A DNA stretch of 64,000 nucleotides from Calothrix sp. NIES-4105 (GCF_002368415.1 NZ_AP018290.1:372001-436000); one strand, 5' to 3'. Shown: positions 16,615-25,900, counted from the stretch's first letter. Made by a program: numbers and translations. Notes: generated by a model from the sequence alone, not told the origin.

Positions 16615-19600
16615 ATGAATGAAACTGCCCTAGACCGATTTTGGGAACTATTAGGATGGGTTCTTGCCCTTAACTCAGAAGCGTTTGAGCAAATTAATAC
16701 TTTGCCTTATGGCTCAACAGTGGCGCTGATTGTGGTTCTTTTTGCTAGCTTATCCCAAGTTATTGCTCAAAGTATTATTTTATTTGCCAACCGTGTCAAA
16801 ACAGTACGCTTTGTTTTAAGTTTACTGGTTGGAGCAATTGTATTTGCGTTTGGATATATATTTTTAGTTCTAAGTACTTGGCTTTTGGGGTTTGTTCCAT
16901 TTGCAGCTCAAGCTCCTTTTAAAGTCATAGCAAGGACTTTAGGATTTTGCTATGCACCACTAATTTTTAGTATTTTTGGGGCAATGCCTTACTTAGGAGA
17001 ACCAATCCTAGCAGTTTTGTCGCTGTGGCAGTTGCTAGCAATGATTGTAGGTTTAGCGGTTGTAAGCAATACCAATGTATGGCAAGCATTTGAAACTGTA
17101 GTATTGGGATGGTTTACGCTTTGGGTGGCGCAACGAACTATTGGACAGCCAATCGCTAAATTCGGTCGCTGGGTTATTTCCAAAGTGGCGGGTGTAAACC
17201 TAATCACTAAGCGTGAACAGTTTTTAGCAATTTTGCAAAGAAGATTACGCCCCTTCGAGGCAACTAATCTAACGGCAGTTAGCGCACCGAGTTGGGGCGC
17301 CGAAACCCAAAGTAATGTGCAGACTACAGCAGCCAAAAATCGTCTTTCTAGCTTAAATGCGATAACTAGAGAATTAGGCGGCATAATGATTATGGCTAGC
17401 GTAACTTTTGCAGTATTCTTTCTGTTTTCACCAATTCGTCATTGGTGGTTCGCCCCTTATGCAAATCTGGGCGGTATTTTTCAACTGATTTTCAATTTGA
17501 TATCGATTGGGATTATCATCTTTGTTGCTGCTGCACTTTTAGCTCCCCTAGAAGCCCTTGGCTGGTGGGCTGGTTGGTTTGGCGAACAAGTAGACACGAC
17601 GCGCGATGTAGCACAGTCGGAATCTCCACAACACCCATCCATTAGTCGTTATGTAATTTATCTTGATGGCATTGGTCAATCTTCATTTGATTATTTGCCA
17701 GATATTCAAGAATTTCTACACCATGTCGCACTTGTGTTACCAGAAGACATGGTTCTAATTAAAGGAATCATGCCCTATTCAGTTCGCAATAAACCACTGA
17801 CACAAAACCGTCCCTTGGCATTGTTATGGCGCCTAGCCGATCAATTTCGGTTCAAAAATCCTGCTAGCTTGTTGGGTTACTTAGTTAACATTCGCAACAT
17901 TTTAGTTGTTGCGGTTTCTGCTGACAAACGCTATGGGCTAATTTACAACTTAGGAATCGCACAGGTAATGTACCAAGCCCTAATCCGACACGGCTACCAA
18001 CTTGATAGCCGTGTACCAATTACCTTAATTGGTTATAGTGGCGGTGGACAAATGGCGGCAGCAGCGGCGCCGTTTTTGCGGCAAGCGTTAACTGCACCAA
18101 TCGAGATAATTTCCCTTGGTGGGGTGATTAGTGCCAATATCGATGTCCTGAAACTTGAGCATCTCTACCATCTGGTAGGTGACAAAGATACAGTTGAACG
18201 TATCGGCCCGGTAATGTTTCCCGGACGTTGGCCTATCTTCTTTCTGTCTTACTGGAACCGCGCGAAACGAATGGGAAAAGTCAAGCAGATTTCTCTAGGT
18301 CCAGTCGGGCATCAACTACCAGGAGGATTAATGGATCCCGAACAGTTTTTACCTGATGGTCGTAGTTACTTACAACAAACTATTGATTGGGTAGTAGGAA
18401 TTTTACTTAGCACTGTTAATCATTCAGATAATCATTCAGAGCGCGCAACTCGAAGCATCTTAAGTAATTACGAACGGTATAAACAAGCACCCTTCAATTG
18501 CCCAGAATTTTATCCAATACATCAATCAGTATCACAAGAATACTATCGACCGCAGGCAAGTTGGATGGGACGATTAATTCTGCCTGCACTCCCCGAACGA
18601 CAAGCGATTAAAGGAGTAAAGTTTGAAGTATATCATGCACCAAGAGATTTTCAGCATTTAGTTGGACAAGTTATCATTTTGCGTTTAAGTGACGACCCAC
18701 AGGTGCAGAGTTATGTTCAAGCAGTGACTAAAGACGTGCATTTTAGTCCCCAAGCAGAGTACAGTAGTCAACAGGGCAACGTTCATCCAACTCGAATTAA
18801 TCACTGGTGCCAAGTTAATCCTTTAGAATCGTTAGCAGGTTCCCATCCCGATGATGATGTAATGGTAATGCTGCCTGAACCAGTTGTTGTGCAGCACAAA
18901 AGCAACGAGGGAGATGAAACTCCACCCATCCTATATATCTCTCATGAACCAATTCAAATTACAGGGCGTTACGTAGGTTTAGTAAAATTTATACAACCTA
19001 TTGGCTCAGGAAGTGATAAGTTTCGTGTGGTTCACTTTAATCGAGTTTCAAGACAATTTGATGGCGCAGAAGAAATTGTCTCTCTGCCTCCAGTAATACC
19101 TAACCGCAATAATACTTATCCATCTACTAGTAAAGACATTGAAAAATCTACCCTAAACGAAAGCGGCTGGTACATTTATGGCGCCTGCGACTCATCAGGA
19201 GTATTCGTTGTGCAAGGTTTAGCCCCTCGTGCCTTGTTGCGCGTCGAACCAGAGCGCATGGTTGCAGGTTCTTCAGTCAAAAAATATCTCAAAAAAGAAT
19301 GTTGGGACAATCTAACTGCTCAAAAAGGTAAAATAAGTTCTGTTGTGCTAGATTCCCAGACAGCAACAAGTTCAAAAACAAGTTCAAATACAAGTTCAAA
19401 TACGTGGCGTGAAGGTGAACGCGCGTTACTAATTCACGTGTATGGGGGAATTGGTGGCAATAAAACCGAACCAAAGGCAAAAAGTCCGCTCTACTTTGGT
19501 CACTTTGCTTATGGAATTGCCACAGTAGTGCGGGAACCCTTAGCCGATGAATTACGATTTGAAATAGTTTATCACCAGATTTACACTCATAATAGTGATG

Positions 19601-20253
19601 GAGTAATTGCAGGTAGTCTGCATTGGTCGCGTTACATGGGCGATCGACAGTTTGGCTGGTTGGGCTTGCGTCCAGTTGCCGACACGCTGCTCAAACTCGA
19701 TAGCTTTACAGGAGATTATGAAACTCAGCATGGGTGGAAGGGTTCGCCTATAAATAGATTAATCCAACAGTTAGAAATTATGGCTGCTCGCTATCGCATT
19801 GGTGATGGGACAGGAGGTACTTTCGTTGGACCTGCAAATAACTGTACCCAAGATGCAAATCAAGCTTTATATGCTGCGTTAAGGGAAATAACTTTATCAA
19901 TTCGTTCTCACCCAAACCTTCAGGAGTGGAAAAAACAACACCCCGAACAGTTGCAATTATTAAAGCAGTTAGAAAAGTTAGCTCTGGATTTGAAACATAT
20001 TTTACTACCTTGGGGAACGGCACGAGCCGACTGGAAAAATCACGCAGAAATATTAGGTAGCACCTTGGAAGATCACCCAATGCAAAACTTAATCCGCAGT
20101 ATACTTACTTGGCGTACTATCTTACCTCGTTTAACCAGTGATGAAGTGAGTGAAGCATTTCTTAGACGGGGTGCTTCTGCATGGGTATTGCGAACTAACC
20201 AGATTGGTGGTTTCGATCCTGATATTGAACCAAAGGCGCCGATGACGCTTTAG
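16615..20253 (+). CDS. Large membrane protein with Yip1-like N-terminus and alpha/beta-hydrolase core
   Basis: 1212 residues. The N-terminus (to about 330) has several transmembrane segments in a Yip1-like arrangement (LGFCYAPLIFSIFG, WQLLAMIVGLAVV, WQAFETVVLGW), plus two more near 260-310. A soluble region (about 345-600) looks like an alpha/beta hydrolase: YVIYLDGIGQSS, the nucleophile elbow GYSGGGQMAA (Ser near 473) and a late His in GPVGHQLPGG (near 563). The long C-terminus (600-1212) is unrecognised; it holds SLHWSRYMGDRQFGWLGLRP and a conserved-looking GPANNCTQDANQALY (Cys near 1075). A 12-nt repeat gives an SSKTSSNTSSNT linker. The gene stands alone. Hydrolase activity at the membrane is inferred; substrate is unknown. 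Confidence 0.7.
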   Translation: MNETALDRFWELLGWVLALNSEAFEQINTLPYGSTVALIVVLFASLSQVIAQSIILFANRVKTVRFVLSLLVGAIVFAFGYIFLVLSTWLLGFVPFAAQAPFKVIARTLGFCYAPLIFSIFGAMPYLGEPILAVLSLWQLLAMIVGLAVVSNTNVWQAFETVVLGWFTLWVAQRTIGQPIAKFGRWVISKVAGVNLITKREQFLAILQRRLRPFEATNLTAVSAPSWGAETQSNVQTTAAKNRLSSLNAITRELGGIMIMASVTFAVFFLFSPIRHWWFAPYANLGGIFQLIFNLISIGIIIFVAAALLAPLEALGWWAGWFGEQVDTTRDVAQSESPQHPSISRYVIYLDGIGQSSFDYLPDIQEFLHHVALVLPEDMVLIKGIMPYSVRNKPLTQNRPLALLWRLADQFRFKNPASLLGYLVNIRNILVVAVSADKRYGLIYNLGIAQVMYQALIRHGYQLDSRVPITLIGYSGGGQMAAAAAPFLRQALTAPIEIISLGGVISANIDVLKLEHLYHLVGDKDTVERIGPVMFPGRWPIFFLSYWNRAKRMGKVKQISLGPVGHQLPGGLMDPEQFLPDGRSYLQQTIDWVVGILLSTVNHSDNHSERATRSILSNYERYKQAPFNCPEFYPIHQSVSQEYYRPQASWMGRLILPALPERQAIKGVKFEVYHAPRDFQHLVGQVIILRLSDDPQVQSYVQAVTKDVHFSPQAEYSSQQGNVHPTRINHWCQVNPLESLAGSHPDDDVMVMLPEPVVVQHKSNEGDETPPILYISHEPIQITGRYVGLVKFIQPIGSGSDKFRVVHFNRVSRQFDGAEEIVSLPPVIPNRNNTYPSTSKDIEKSTLNESGWYIYGACDSSGVFVVQGLAPRALLRVEPERMVAGSSVKKYLKKECWDNLTAQKGKISSVVLDSQTATSSKTSSNTSSNTWREGERALLIHVYGGIGGNKTEPKAKSPLYFGHFAYGIATVVREPLADELRFEIVYHQIYTHNSDGVIAGSLHWSRYMGDRQFGWLGLRPVADTLLKLDSFTGDYETQHGWKGSPINRLIQQLEIMAARYRIGDGTGGTFVGPANNCTQDANQALYAALREITLSIRSHPNLQEWKKQHPEQLQLLKQLEKLALDLKHILLPWGTARADWKNHAEILGSTLEDHPMQNLIRSILTWRTILPRLTSDEVSEAFLRRGASAWVLRTNQIGGFDPDIEPKAPMTL

Positions 20254-20335
20254 TTAAAATTCAATTTAGCTAATGTATATAGACGAGGTTTTGAAAGACC
20301 CGGCGCCGTTCGTTGCTAGTGATGGAACTACTATT

Positions 20336-20590
20336 TTAACCTAACAGCTTGTCATATTCTGCATGTGACCCAATCCAAAACCAAGCAATGTCATCGTTGT
20401 CTTCCACAGCAAGCGCACGGTAGTGCAGACCAACCCGTACTGACCAAAACTGACCCGCTTTCTTAAAATGAAGTGATGGGTATTTGGGGTCAAGTTTAAG
20501 TAATTCGTAGCATCGATCTGCAAGTTCTTGTATTTCGCTTGGTAGTTGCCGATAAAAATACCAAAAATCTGGCGTTGCTCGGTGTTTCAC
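20336..20590 (-). CDS. RelE/ParE-like toxin
   Basis: 84 residues. The pattern TPDFWYFYRQLPSEIQELADRCY, then FKKAGQFWSVRVGLHYRALAV, is typical of the RelE/ParE superfamily (mRNA interferase or gyrase toxins), with the conserved central RVG and an aromatic end. The start is GTG at 20588-20590, overlapping the antitoxin stop in a GTGA arrangement, so expression is translationally coupled. The reading frame is intact, so the pair may be active. Confidence 0.8.
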   Translation of the reverse strand: MKHRATPDFWYFYRQLPSEIQELADRCYELLKLDPKYPSLHFKKAGQFWSVRVGLHYRALAVEDNDDIAWFWIGSHAEYDKLLG

Positions 20591-20787
20591 AAGTCAGTAC
20601 AACGTCCTTCTTTCAAATGTTGTAATGCTTTCTTCGCTAGTGTATCTAATTTACCTGTAGCTACATCTGCCTCAAATTGCTTATCCCACATAGCAGCATC
20701 AAAGGAAGCAAACCATGCGCGGAAGTTTGCGAGTTCTTCTTCTGAAAGCTGACTGATGGCAAGTTCTATTTCTTTAAGGGTTTTCAT
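20587..20787 (-). CDS. Antitoxin partner of the RelE/ParE-like toxin
   Basis: 66 residues, mostly helical and acidic, beginning KTLKEIELAISQLSEEELANF and ending in KALQHLKEGRCTDL. Such short antitoxins are commonly found upstream of cyanobacterial RelE-like toxins; the C-terminal helix would bind the toxin. It precedes the toxin gene with a 4-base overlap. There is no obvious DNA-binding fold, so autoregulation may need another factor. Confidence 0.75.
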   Translation of the reverse strand: MKTLKEIELAISQLSEEELANFRAWFASFDAAMWDKQFEADVATGKLDTLAKKALQHLKEGRCTDL

Positions 20788-20873
20788 ACTTGATACATTT
20801 AATAATAAAATTGCCTATTCAATTATACTATATTCCAGTTCTTAGGCGAACAACGCTTCCTGTGTAATTTTAT

Positions 20874-20901
20874 GTTGGGTTATGCTGCGCTTTAACCCAA
20901 C
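20874..20901. repeat. Hairpin repeat GTTGGGTTA ... TTAACCCAAC
   Basis: Perfect or near-perfect arms around a short loop, followed by CTACGATG. Related copies occur at 26412-26440 and 54164-54191. It lies between the antitoxin gene and the end of the solute-binding protein gene and could act as a terminator for either. Confidence 0.7.
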
Positions 20902-20910
20902 CTACGATGA

Positions 20911-22032
20911 TTAATTCGCACGCTCCCAAGTTCTTTGAATTTCGGTGATTATTTGAGCATTGGGTGGTTGTAAGGTTTGGACTGATGGATTAATTTTGGC
21001 GCCTGGTATATTTTGATTCCAGGGACTATTTGCAATAGATTTTAAATCTACAGTGTTGTTGACTGGACGGAAACCATATTGGGCAAATATTGCTTGTTGT
21101 TGAGGTTGAGTCAGAAAATCTAGGAATTTTTTAGCTGCATTAGCTTTAAAGTCATCTACATCTCGACGTATAATAGCAGCAGTGGAAACTGTTTCTATTG
21201 TTGGGTCTAAGTAATATATTTGATACGGTTGACCTTGATTTGTAACTGCTTGGGAAGAACGATGTAATGCTATACTTTCATAGACTGTCGCAACATCTGC
21301 ATCGTTGGCGCCTTTCGCTATAAACTCTTGGAGTAGAATATCTGTAGACCGAGCTGGTTGATAAACTGATTTTTTAATCAAACTAAATAATGACACTAAT
21401 ATGGGATTATTTAAATTTGTAACATTAGGAGTAGTACCCAGTTTTGATTGTGCCCACAAGTCTAATGTTAACTGACCACTGTTAGACCGAGTTGGGTCAG
21501 TCGTTACAAAATCAAAACTACCCCAATTTGTGGTGCCACTTCCTATTTTATCCCAAGTGCCGAATTGCATTGCTTTTTCTATAGCTTCCCAACGAAAGCG
21601 TCCATCAGGGAATAGCACTTTACCTCGTTCTTGCCAAGCAATACCCACAAGCATAGTCTTTGCAATAGGTCGAGGGGTTTCATAAAAAGGGTCACTACCC
21701 GAAAGTGCTTTCCAACGATTTGTTAATTCGTTTAAAATTACTCCATTCGCAGGAATTAACACAGTTGGAGCAAAATCATTTTTCTGGTCAATAAATTTAT
21801 TAACCATGTCTTGCGAACCTTGAAATTTTAATTCTAATTTAATGTTGGGATTAGATTCTTCAAACTTTACCTCTAGTTGTTTTAATGATTCTTCAAGTTC
21901 CGTACCACTGACAACAACTAAAGTTTGTTGTAATCCTGGCACTGGTGCGTAAGTTAAAAACAATGTGATGACTAGAATTACAATTGAGATAATTGTACGT
22001 TGTAGTAATTGAGCTTTACGATTGTTTATCAT
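20911..22032 (-). CDS. Membrane-anchored solute-binding protein (no transporter genes nearby)
   Basis: About 373 residues from ATG at 22030-22032; an upstream ATG at 22074 is less likely because the TM anchor then sits far inside. One N-terminal hydrophobic anchor (ISIVILVITLFLTY) leads into a periplasmic-binding-protein fold: VVSGTELEESLKQLEVKFE at the first strand, PTVLIPANG, TTDPTRSNSGQLTLDLW and DATIETVST-like later segments. The DPTRSNSG motif is shared with the VWA protein at 22920-24659, so the two are paralogues. No permease or ATPase gene is in the window, which suggests sensing or scaffolding in place of uptake (inference). Confidence 0.75.
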   Translation of the reverse strand: MINNRKAQLLQRTIISIVILVITLFLTYAPVPGLQQTLVVVSGTELEESLKQLEVKFEESNPNIKLELKFQGSQDMVNKFIDQKNDFAPTVLIPANGVILNELTNRWKALSGSDPFYETPRPIAKTMLVGIAWQERGKVLFPDGRFRWEAIEKAMQFGTWDKIGSGTTNWGSFDFVTTDPTRSNSGQLTLDLWAQSKLGTTPNVTNLNNPILVSLFSLIKKSVYQPARSTDILLQEFIAKGANDADVATVYESIALHRSSQAVTNQGQPYQIYYLDPTIETVSTAAIIRRDVDDFKANAAKKFLDFLTQPQQQAIFAQYGFRPVNNTVDLKSIANSPWNQNIPGAKINPSVQTLQPPNAQIITEIQRTWERAN

Positions 22033-22065
22033 AATGATGTGTGCTTGATAATTTTTTCGTAGTAG

Positions 22066-22129
22066 GGTGGGCAATGCCCACCTTACTTATGGATAAATTA
22101 ATTTTTTTGTAGGGTGGGCAATGCCCACC
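22066..22129. repeat. Two tandem copies of the GGTGGGCAATGCCCACC hairpin
   Basis: A direct duplication (unit about 47 bp, including CTTACTTATGGAT) puts two 17-bp palindromes at 22066-22082 and 22113-22129, immediately after the coiled-coil gene. Single copies occur at 53836-53852 and 57890-57906. Confidence 0.8.
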
Positions 22130-22843
22130 TTACTTATGGATGAGTAAATCAATACTCTCTTGTGAAGTTATTAATTGATTGGCGAGAGTTTTTAGCTCAT
22201 CAGATTGTTGAAAATTATGACTATTAAAATTAACTAATTTAGTTTGTACTTGTTGCAATATACCAGCGCAATTTTGAATCTGTGTCGAAATATTATAAAC
22301 TTGAAGTAAACGAGTATCTCGACCTTCTTCTGCCAGTTTAATATTGCGTCTTAAGCTTGCTGCCAATTCAATAAGTTGGGTTTTAGTACCTTTAGCCAAT
22401 GCTTTTCGTTCTACTTCTGCTAATTGTTGCTTTAAATCTTCAATTGAGAGTAGTGATTTTGCATTTCGTAGGTGCCGCAAAAAGTTATCGATTTTTATTG
22501 GCGCCTCAATTGCTTGGCTACAACCAATTTGTAATGTCGCTAACACGTCAACTTCAAAAACATCAGTCAAAATTTTTGTAGCTTCTAAATTTACTTGTTT
22601 TGCTTGAGAAGCTAAAGAATTAGCTGAATTATTAACTGTTTGAATTTCTCGTTCTAATTCTCTATTTTCTACATTTAGAGTATTTGCTTCTCTTTTTTGC
22701 AAATAAATGGCGCCTACTATTGTTATTACAATTGCGATAGGTAGAATTATTATGCTGGGTAATTGTAAGATGCGGGCGCCGATAAAAAGGCATATGCAAC
22801 CAGCTAATATAGCTACGGGGTAATGTAAAGGATTTTTAATCAT
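22130..22843 (-). CDS. Membrane protein with long coiled coil
   Basis: 237 residues. Two hydrophobic segments (about 8-24 and 29-47) form a hairpin, then the rest is a heptad-rich helical region (ANTLNVENRELEREIQTV onward) with a single Cys at about 108 and another near 193. No enzymatic motif. It resembles in plan, though not clearly in sequence, the TelA-like helical proteins that occur with VWA and solute-binding genes in stress operons; that comparison is weak. It lies between two solute-binding-protein genes on the same strand and is probably co-transcribed with them. Confidence 0.65.
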   Translation of the reverse strand: MIKNPLHYPVAILAGCICLFIGARILQLPSIIILPIAIVITIVGAIYLQKREANTLNVENRELEREIQTVNNSANSLASQAKQVNLEATKILTDVFEVDVLATLQIGCSQAIEAPIKIDNFLRHLRNAKSLLSIEDLKQQLAEVERKALAKGTKTQLIELAASLRRNIKLAEEGRDTRLLQVYNISTQIQNCAGILQQVQTKLVNFNSHNFQQSDELKTLANQLITSQESIDLLIHK

Positions 22844-22862
22844 AATTTATAACTCCTGAATA

Positions 22863-22916
22863 TAGACGCGATATTGGAGACGCGATATTGGAGACGCGAT
22901 ATATCGCGTCTCTACA
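22863..22916. repeat. GACGCGATATATCGCGTC hairpin repeat with tandem partial units
   Basis: Two partial units (AGACGCGATATTGG) precede a complete palindrome and CTCTACA tail. The same palindrome is at 45272-45328 (two copies) and 54086-54113. It lies between two genes of the solute-binding/VWA block and may fold in the shared transcript. Confidence 0.85.
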
Positions 22917-22919
22917 TTT

Positions 22920-24659
22920 TTAAAATTCAACTTGGAGGTCTGCCATGAGACGGGAAATCTTTTCTGGATCTCCTTTGGAATAATAACCTCCGTTTAATTC
23001 GGCGATTTTTTTGAGTGCTTCAGGATCAAATTCACCTTCACTTCCATAACCAACGGTGAAGAATGAAATTCTTTGGTCGGTGTTAAAACCAGTTTTTTTC
23101 AATTCTTGTCCTAATTGGTCAAGAGTAGTTTTAGATTCAGTGTCTTCACCATCGGTTAAAACCAGAACTGCATTGATTGCATCTTGACGATAATTTTTTT
23201 TCAACCAGTCGCGCGCGTATAATGATGCGTCGTATAGTGATGTACCCCCATTAGCTTGAAGTCCACTAATAAACTGCAAACCTGCTTCTTTACCTTTTTG
23301 TGTTCCATCTACGAGTACTGGTGGTTTGACGACCGAATTAAAATCAATCAAGGCAATTTGTTCTTTCGGTCCAAGATTGTTAACGTAGTTTTGCAAGGTA
23401 GCTTGTACAGCAGCTAACTTAGTACCTGACATTGACCCAGAAGTATCTACTACTACAACTACTTGCGATGCTTTTTTGGCGTTTTCTTGCCATGACTTCA
23501 ACATCGCTTCTACCACTTCTGGTTTTGGAGGACGCAGTGAATTGTATTTTGCTTGGGGGTCAACGCCAAATTCTGGACTAAAGTTTGCTGATAGTGGGAC
23601 ACCAGGAGTTCCCGGACGCAAACCTAATTCTGTGGCAATTTTCTGAGTTTCTGGAGTCCGAAGATATGCGATGAATTTTTCTGCTGCTGCTTTTTTCTGT
23701 GGAGTTACCCAAGGTGCAGTCGGTAATATCGCGCGCATGTTCGATGTAAATGTATCTTTCGGATAAACAGCTTCGTAACGCTGTTGACCTTGTTGTAAAT
23801 GCTGATTTGCTGTAATTACACTTGACTCATATACAGAACCAACAGATGCCCAGTAAAGACCATTCTTTACCATTGCTTTCGCTAAAGAATTTGTCGAAAC
23901 TCCGTAACGAGTAATTTTGCTTTGAATTTGCTGAACTTGCGGTTGATATTTATTTACATCCGAAGTCGTCAAAAGTTCTGGACGCTTGTCTGAAACGCTA
24001 GCAAATTGAGCTACTAAAGTTTGTAGTCCAGAGTTAGAACGAGTTGGCGCCGTATGAACGTAGTGAACAACTAAAGGAGGTGCAGAGGGGTCAATATCAC
24101 GATGAGTTTTGGCTGTAACTAATGCTTTATAAGGATTTGGAACTTTCCGCAATCCGGAAGCAATATCACTTTGTGCCATCAACACCATTGGAGAATAAGC
24201 GAGTAGGGGTGAATCTGTGATTTCCGGTATATATTTTTGTCCCGGAAATAATTGATTCATACGGTAAATAAGCTGACCTTGATAGATTTCACCATCTACT
24301 GAAACAATGGTAGGATAATCGTCAGTATTTGTGGCGCCTCCTGAAGCGTTATTCTTATATGTGTTTGCTAAACTAATTACCTTTTCAACAACGTCTCCAC
24401 TACCTACTGCCTCACACTCCACGTGAAAAGCACTACCATCATCAAGCTTTGGTTGCGTAGCATTATACTTTTGCGCTGCTTGGTTACAAAAATCTCCCAA
24501 AGCACTACCCACTAGTAACTTCATTTTAAAGCCTGGAAGATTATTTACTGTTTCACTATTCTTATCACTAGCATCACTAGTACTACTACAAGCGTATAAA
24601 AAAACTAAACTTAATAACAGTATTGCACTGCGAATTGCACGACCACGACTGAATACCAT
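22920..24659 (-). CDS. Lipoprotein with solute-binding domain fused to a VWA domain
   Basis: 579 residues. A lipoprotein signal (LLLSLVFLYACSS, lipobox Cys near 24) leads into a periplasmic-binding-protein domain (about 45-385), which shares APTRSNSGLQTLV with the neighbouring solute-binding protein. The C-terminal von Willebrand A domain (about 395-575) has an intact MIDAS: DTSGSMSG near residue 400, a threonine in GGTSLYDASLYA, and LTDGEDTE. Such a protein would sit on the outer face of the cytoplasmic membrane and bind a metal-dependent partner. It is first in a three-gene minus-strand block. No ABC permease is present. The function is not known. Confidence 0.85.
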   Translation of the reverse strand: MVFSRGRAIRSAILLLSLVFLYACSSTSDASDKNSETVNNLPGFKMKLLVGSALGDFCNQAAQKYNATQPKLDDGSAFHVECEAVGSGDVVEKVISLANTYKNNASGGATNTDDYPTIVSVDGEIYQGQLIYRMNQLFPGQKYIPEITDSPLLAYSPMVLMAQSDIASGLRKVPNPYKALVTAKTHRDIDPSAPPLVVHYVHTAPTRSNSGLQTLVAQFASVSDKRPELLTTSDVNKYQPQVQQIQSKITRYGVSTNSLAKAMVKNGLYWASVGSVYESSVITANQHLQQGQQRYEAVYPKDTFTSNMRAILPTAPWVTPQKKAAAEKFIAYLRTPETQKIATELGLRPGTPGVPLSANFSPEFGVDPQAKYNSLRPPKPEVVEAMLKSWQENAKKASQVVVVVDTSGSMSGTKLAAVQATLQNYVNNLGPKEQIALIDFNSVVKPPVLVDGTQKGKEAGLQFISGLQANGGTSLYDASLYARDWLKKNYRQDAINAVLVLTDGEDTESKTTLDQLGQELKKTGFNTDQRISFFTVGYGSEGEFDPEALKKIAELNGGYYSKGDPEKISRLMADLQVEF

Positions 24660-25073
24660 ATCCCTCTCCTAAAATAATTATTACTTAGCTATTCCTTAAC
24701 GAGGCGCCGAAAATACCAATACAACAACACAATTCTCAGAATCTATAATCAGTATAACGAGTCAATTTTTTTACAAGTATAGGTAAATATAAAAGTCAAC
24801 TAGGTTGCCTTCTAAAGTGTTATTCCTGCTGATGATGGCTGATTTATGCATTTACAATATGTCGAATTGTAAATAAAGTTAAAATGAAGCGATATTTTAA
24901 ATTTTGTATTAAAGAGCATTAATCCAATCGGGATACCGGAATTTAGAAGATGATTTTTTAAGTAGGCATTCGCAGCGCTTGGGCGCCCTTATAAAGCATA
25001 TCAACGTGAGTACTACAATATAAAAAATAGTCTTAAATAGTTTTTGCTATTAGAGCGTAAAGGAAACACCATA
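24660..25073. other. Intergenic region before the Uma2 relic
   Basis: AT-rich with two GGCGCC sites (24703, 24982). It contains the divergent promoters of the VWA gene (left) and the Uma2 fragment (right). No gene or repeat recognised. Confidence 0.5.
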
Positions 25074-25406
25074 ATGTCCTTCCCCGTTATATTACAGTTG
25101 CCATCTTCATATAAAATGACTCCTGACCAGTTTTTTGAGTTCTGTCAAGTTAACCGTGACTACCGTATCGAGCATAATAAATTTGGAGAAATATCTATAA
25201 TGTCACCAACAGGAGGCAAAACTGGAAATCGGGGTGGTAATATATTTGGACAACTTTGGGTTTGGTCACAAAATGATGGCACTGGTTTAACTTTTGACTC
25301 TAGCACAGGGTTTATACTATCTACAGGCGCCGAACGTTCACCTGACGCTTCATGGATGACGTTAGAACGCTGGAATAGTTTTGATGATGAACAGCAAAAA
25401 CCCTAA
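25074..25406 (+). pseudogene. Truncated Uma2-family (DUF820) nuclease gene
   Basis: 110 codons from ATG 25074 (AAAGGAAACACC upstream). The N-terminal half of the Uma2 fold is present: MTPDQFFEFCQVN, IEHNKFGEISIMSPTGG, and SGAERSPDASWM with the conserved SPD. The protein stops at residue 110, while the family runs to about 190 with the catalytic Glu-x-Lys in the missing part. It is therefore a truncated copy; Uma2 genes are numerous in cyanobacteria and related to restriction-endonuclease-fold proteins. Confidence 0.8.
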
Positions 25407-25407
25407 T

Positions 25408-25482
25408 ATGTCTTTTCCTCTAGTGTTACGGCTGCCATCTTCATATTCTAAAATTACTCCTGAGCATACCACAAAAAATTAA
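25408..25482 (+). pseudogene. Second Uma2 N-terminal stub
   Basis: Twenty-four codons (MSFPLVLRLPSSY, KITPEH) repeat the N-terminus of the preceding fragment two bases after its stop, then end. This is what remains of a tandem Uma2 paralogue. Confidence 0.7.
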
Positions 25483-25544
25483 ACCCCCTAACACGCGGTC
25501 GGGGAGCTTATCGAGCTAACTGGTTCAATTAGTCTGGATTAACA

Positions 25545-25730
25545 TTAGTGTGTCGATTCGGATTCTAACCTTTTTCTAAATTCAGCCATCGCTTGTTCTT
25601 CTGTATTAACTACAATGCCCGGTTTAGCACGTATATTTGTTAAAAAATATTGAAAAGCTTCCTCATCTTCTGGATGCTGTTTAATATAATTTCTCAACTC
25701 TTTTTGAGTTAATTGTTGATAGTTACTCAT
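25545..25730 (-). CDS. DUF6887-like small protein
   Basis: 61 residues: a conserved QLTQKELRNYIKQHPEDEEAFQYFL segment and a C-terminal helix with QAMAEFRKRLES. It resembles short cyanobacterial proteins of the DUF6887 type, usually encoded directly after a DUF6888-type gene. The start ATG at 25728-25730 overlaps the ancestral stop of the upstream frame (ATGA), which fits coupled translation. The pair has a toxin-antitoxin-like layout, but no function is established. Confidence 0.7.
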   Translation of the reverse strand: MSNYQQLTQKELRNYIKQHPEDEEAFQYFLTNIRAKPGIVVNTEEQAMAEFRKRLESESTH

Positions 25731-25900
25731 CTAATTAATTCCTCGCCATTACTTAAAATTTATACTTCAATTGTTTCACCTATTAAAACTATAATTCGTT
25801 GTGAGCGAGTATCGTACCTTGTTAGTTCAATGGTTCTTAATAAGTTACTTGCCCGTACACATATACGAAAGAAGGTTTTTAATTGTTCTACTGTTGGCAC
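25727..25900 (-). pseudogene. DUF6888-like partner with an in-frame stop
   Basis: From GTG at 25898-25900 the frame encodes PTVEQLKTFFRICVRASNLL, TIELTRYDTRSQRI, IVLIGETIEV and then TAA at 25760-25762. Reading through gives ILSNGEELIR and ends at TGA 25727-25729, overlapping the next start. The family normally continues past this point with a hydrophilic tail, so I read the TAA as a nonsense mutation. A shortened but functional protein cannot be excluded. Confidence 0.65.
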
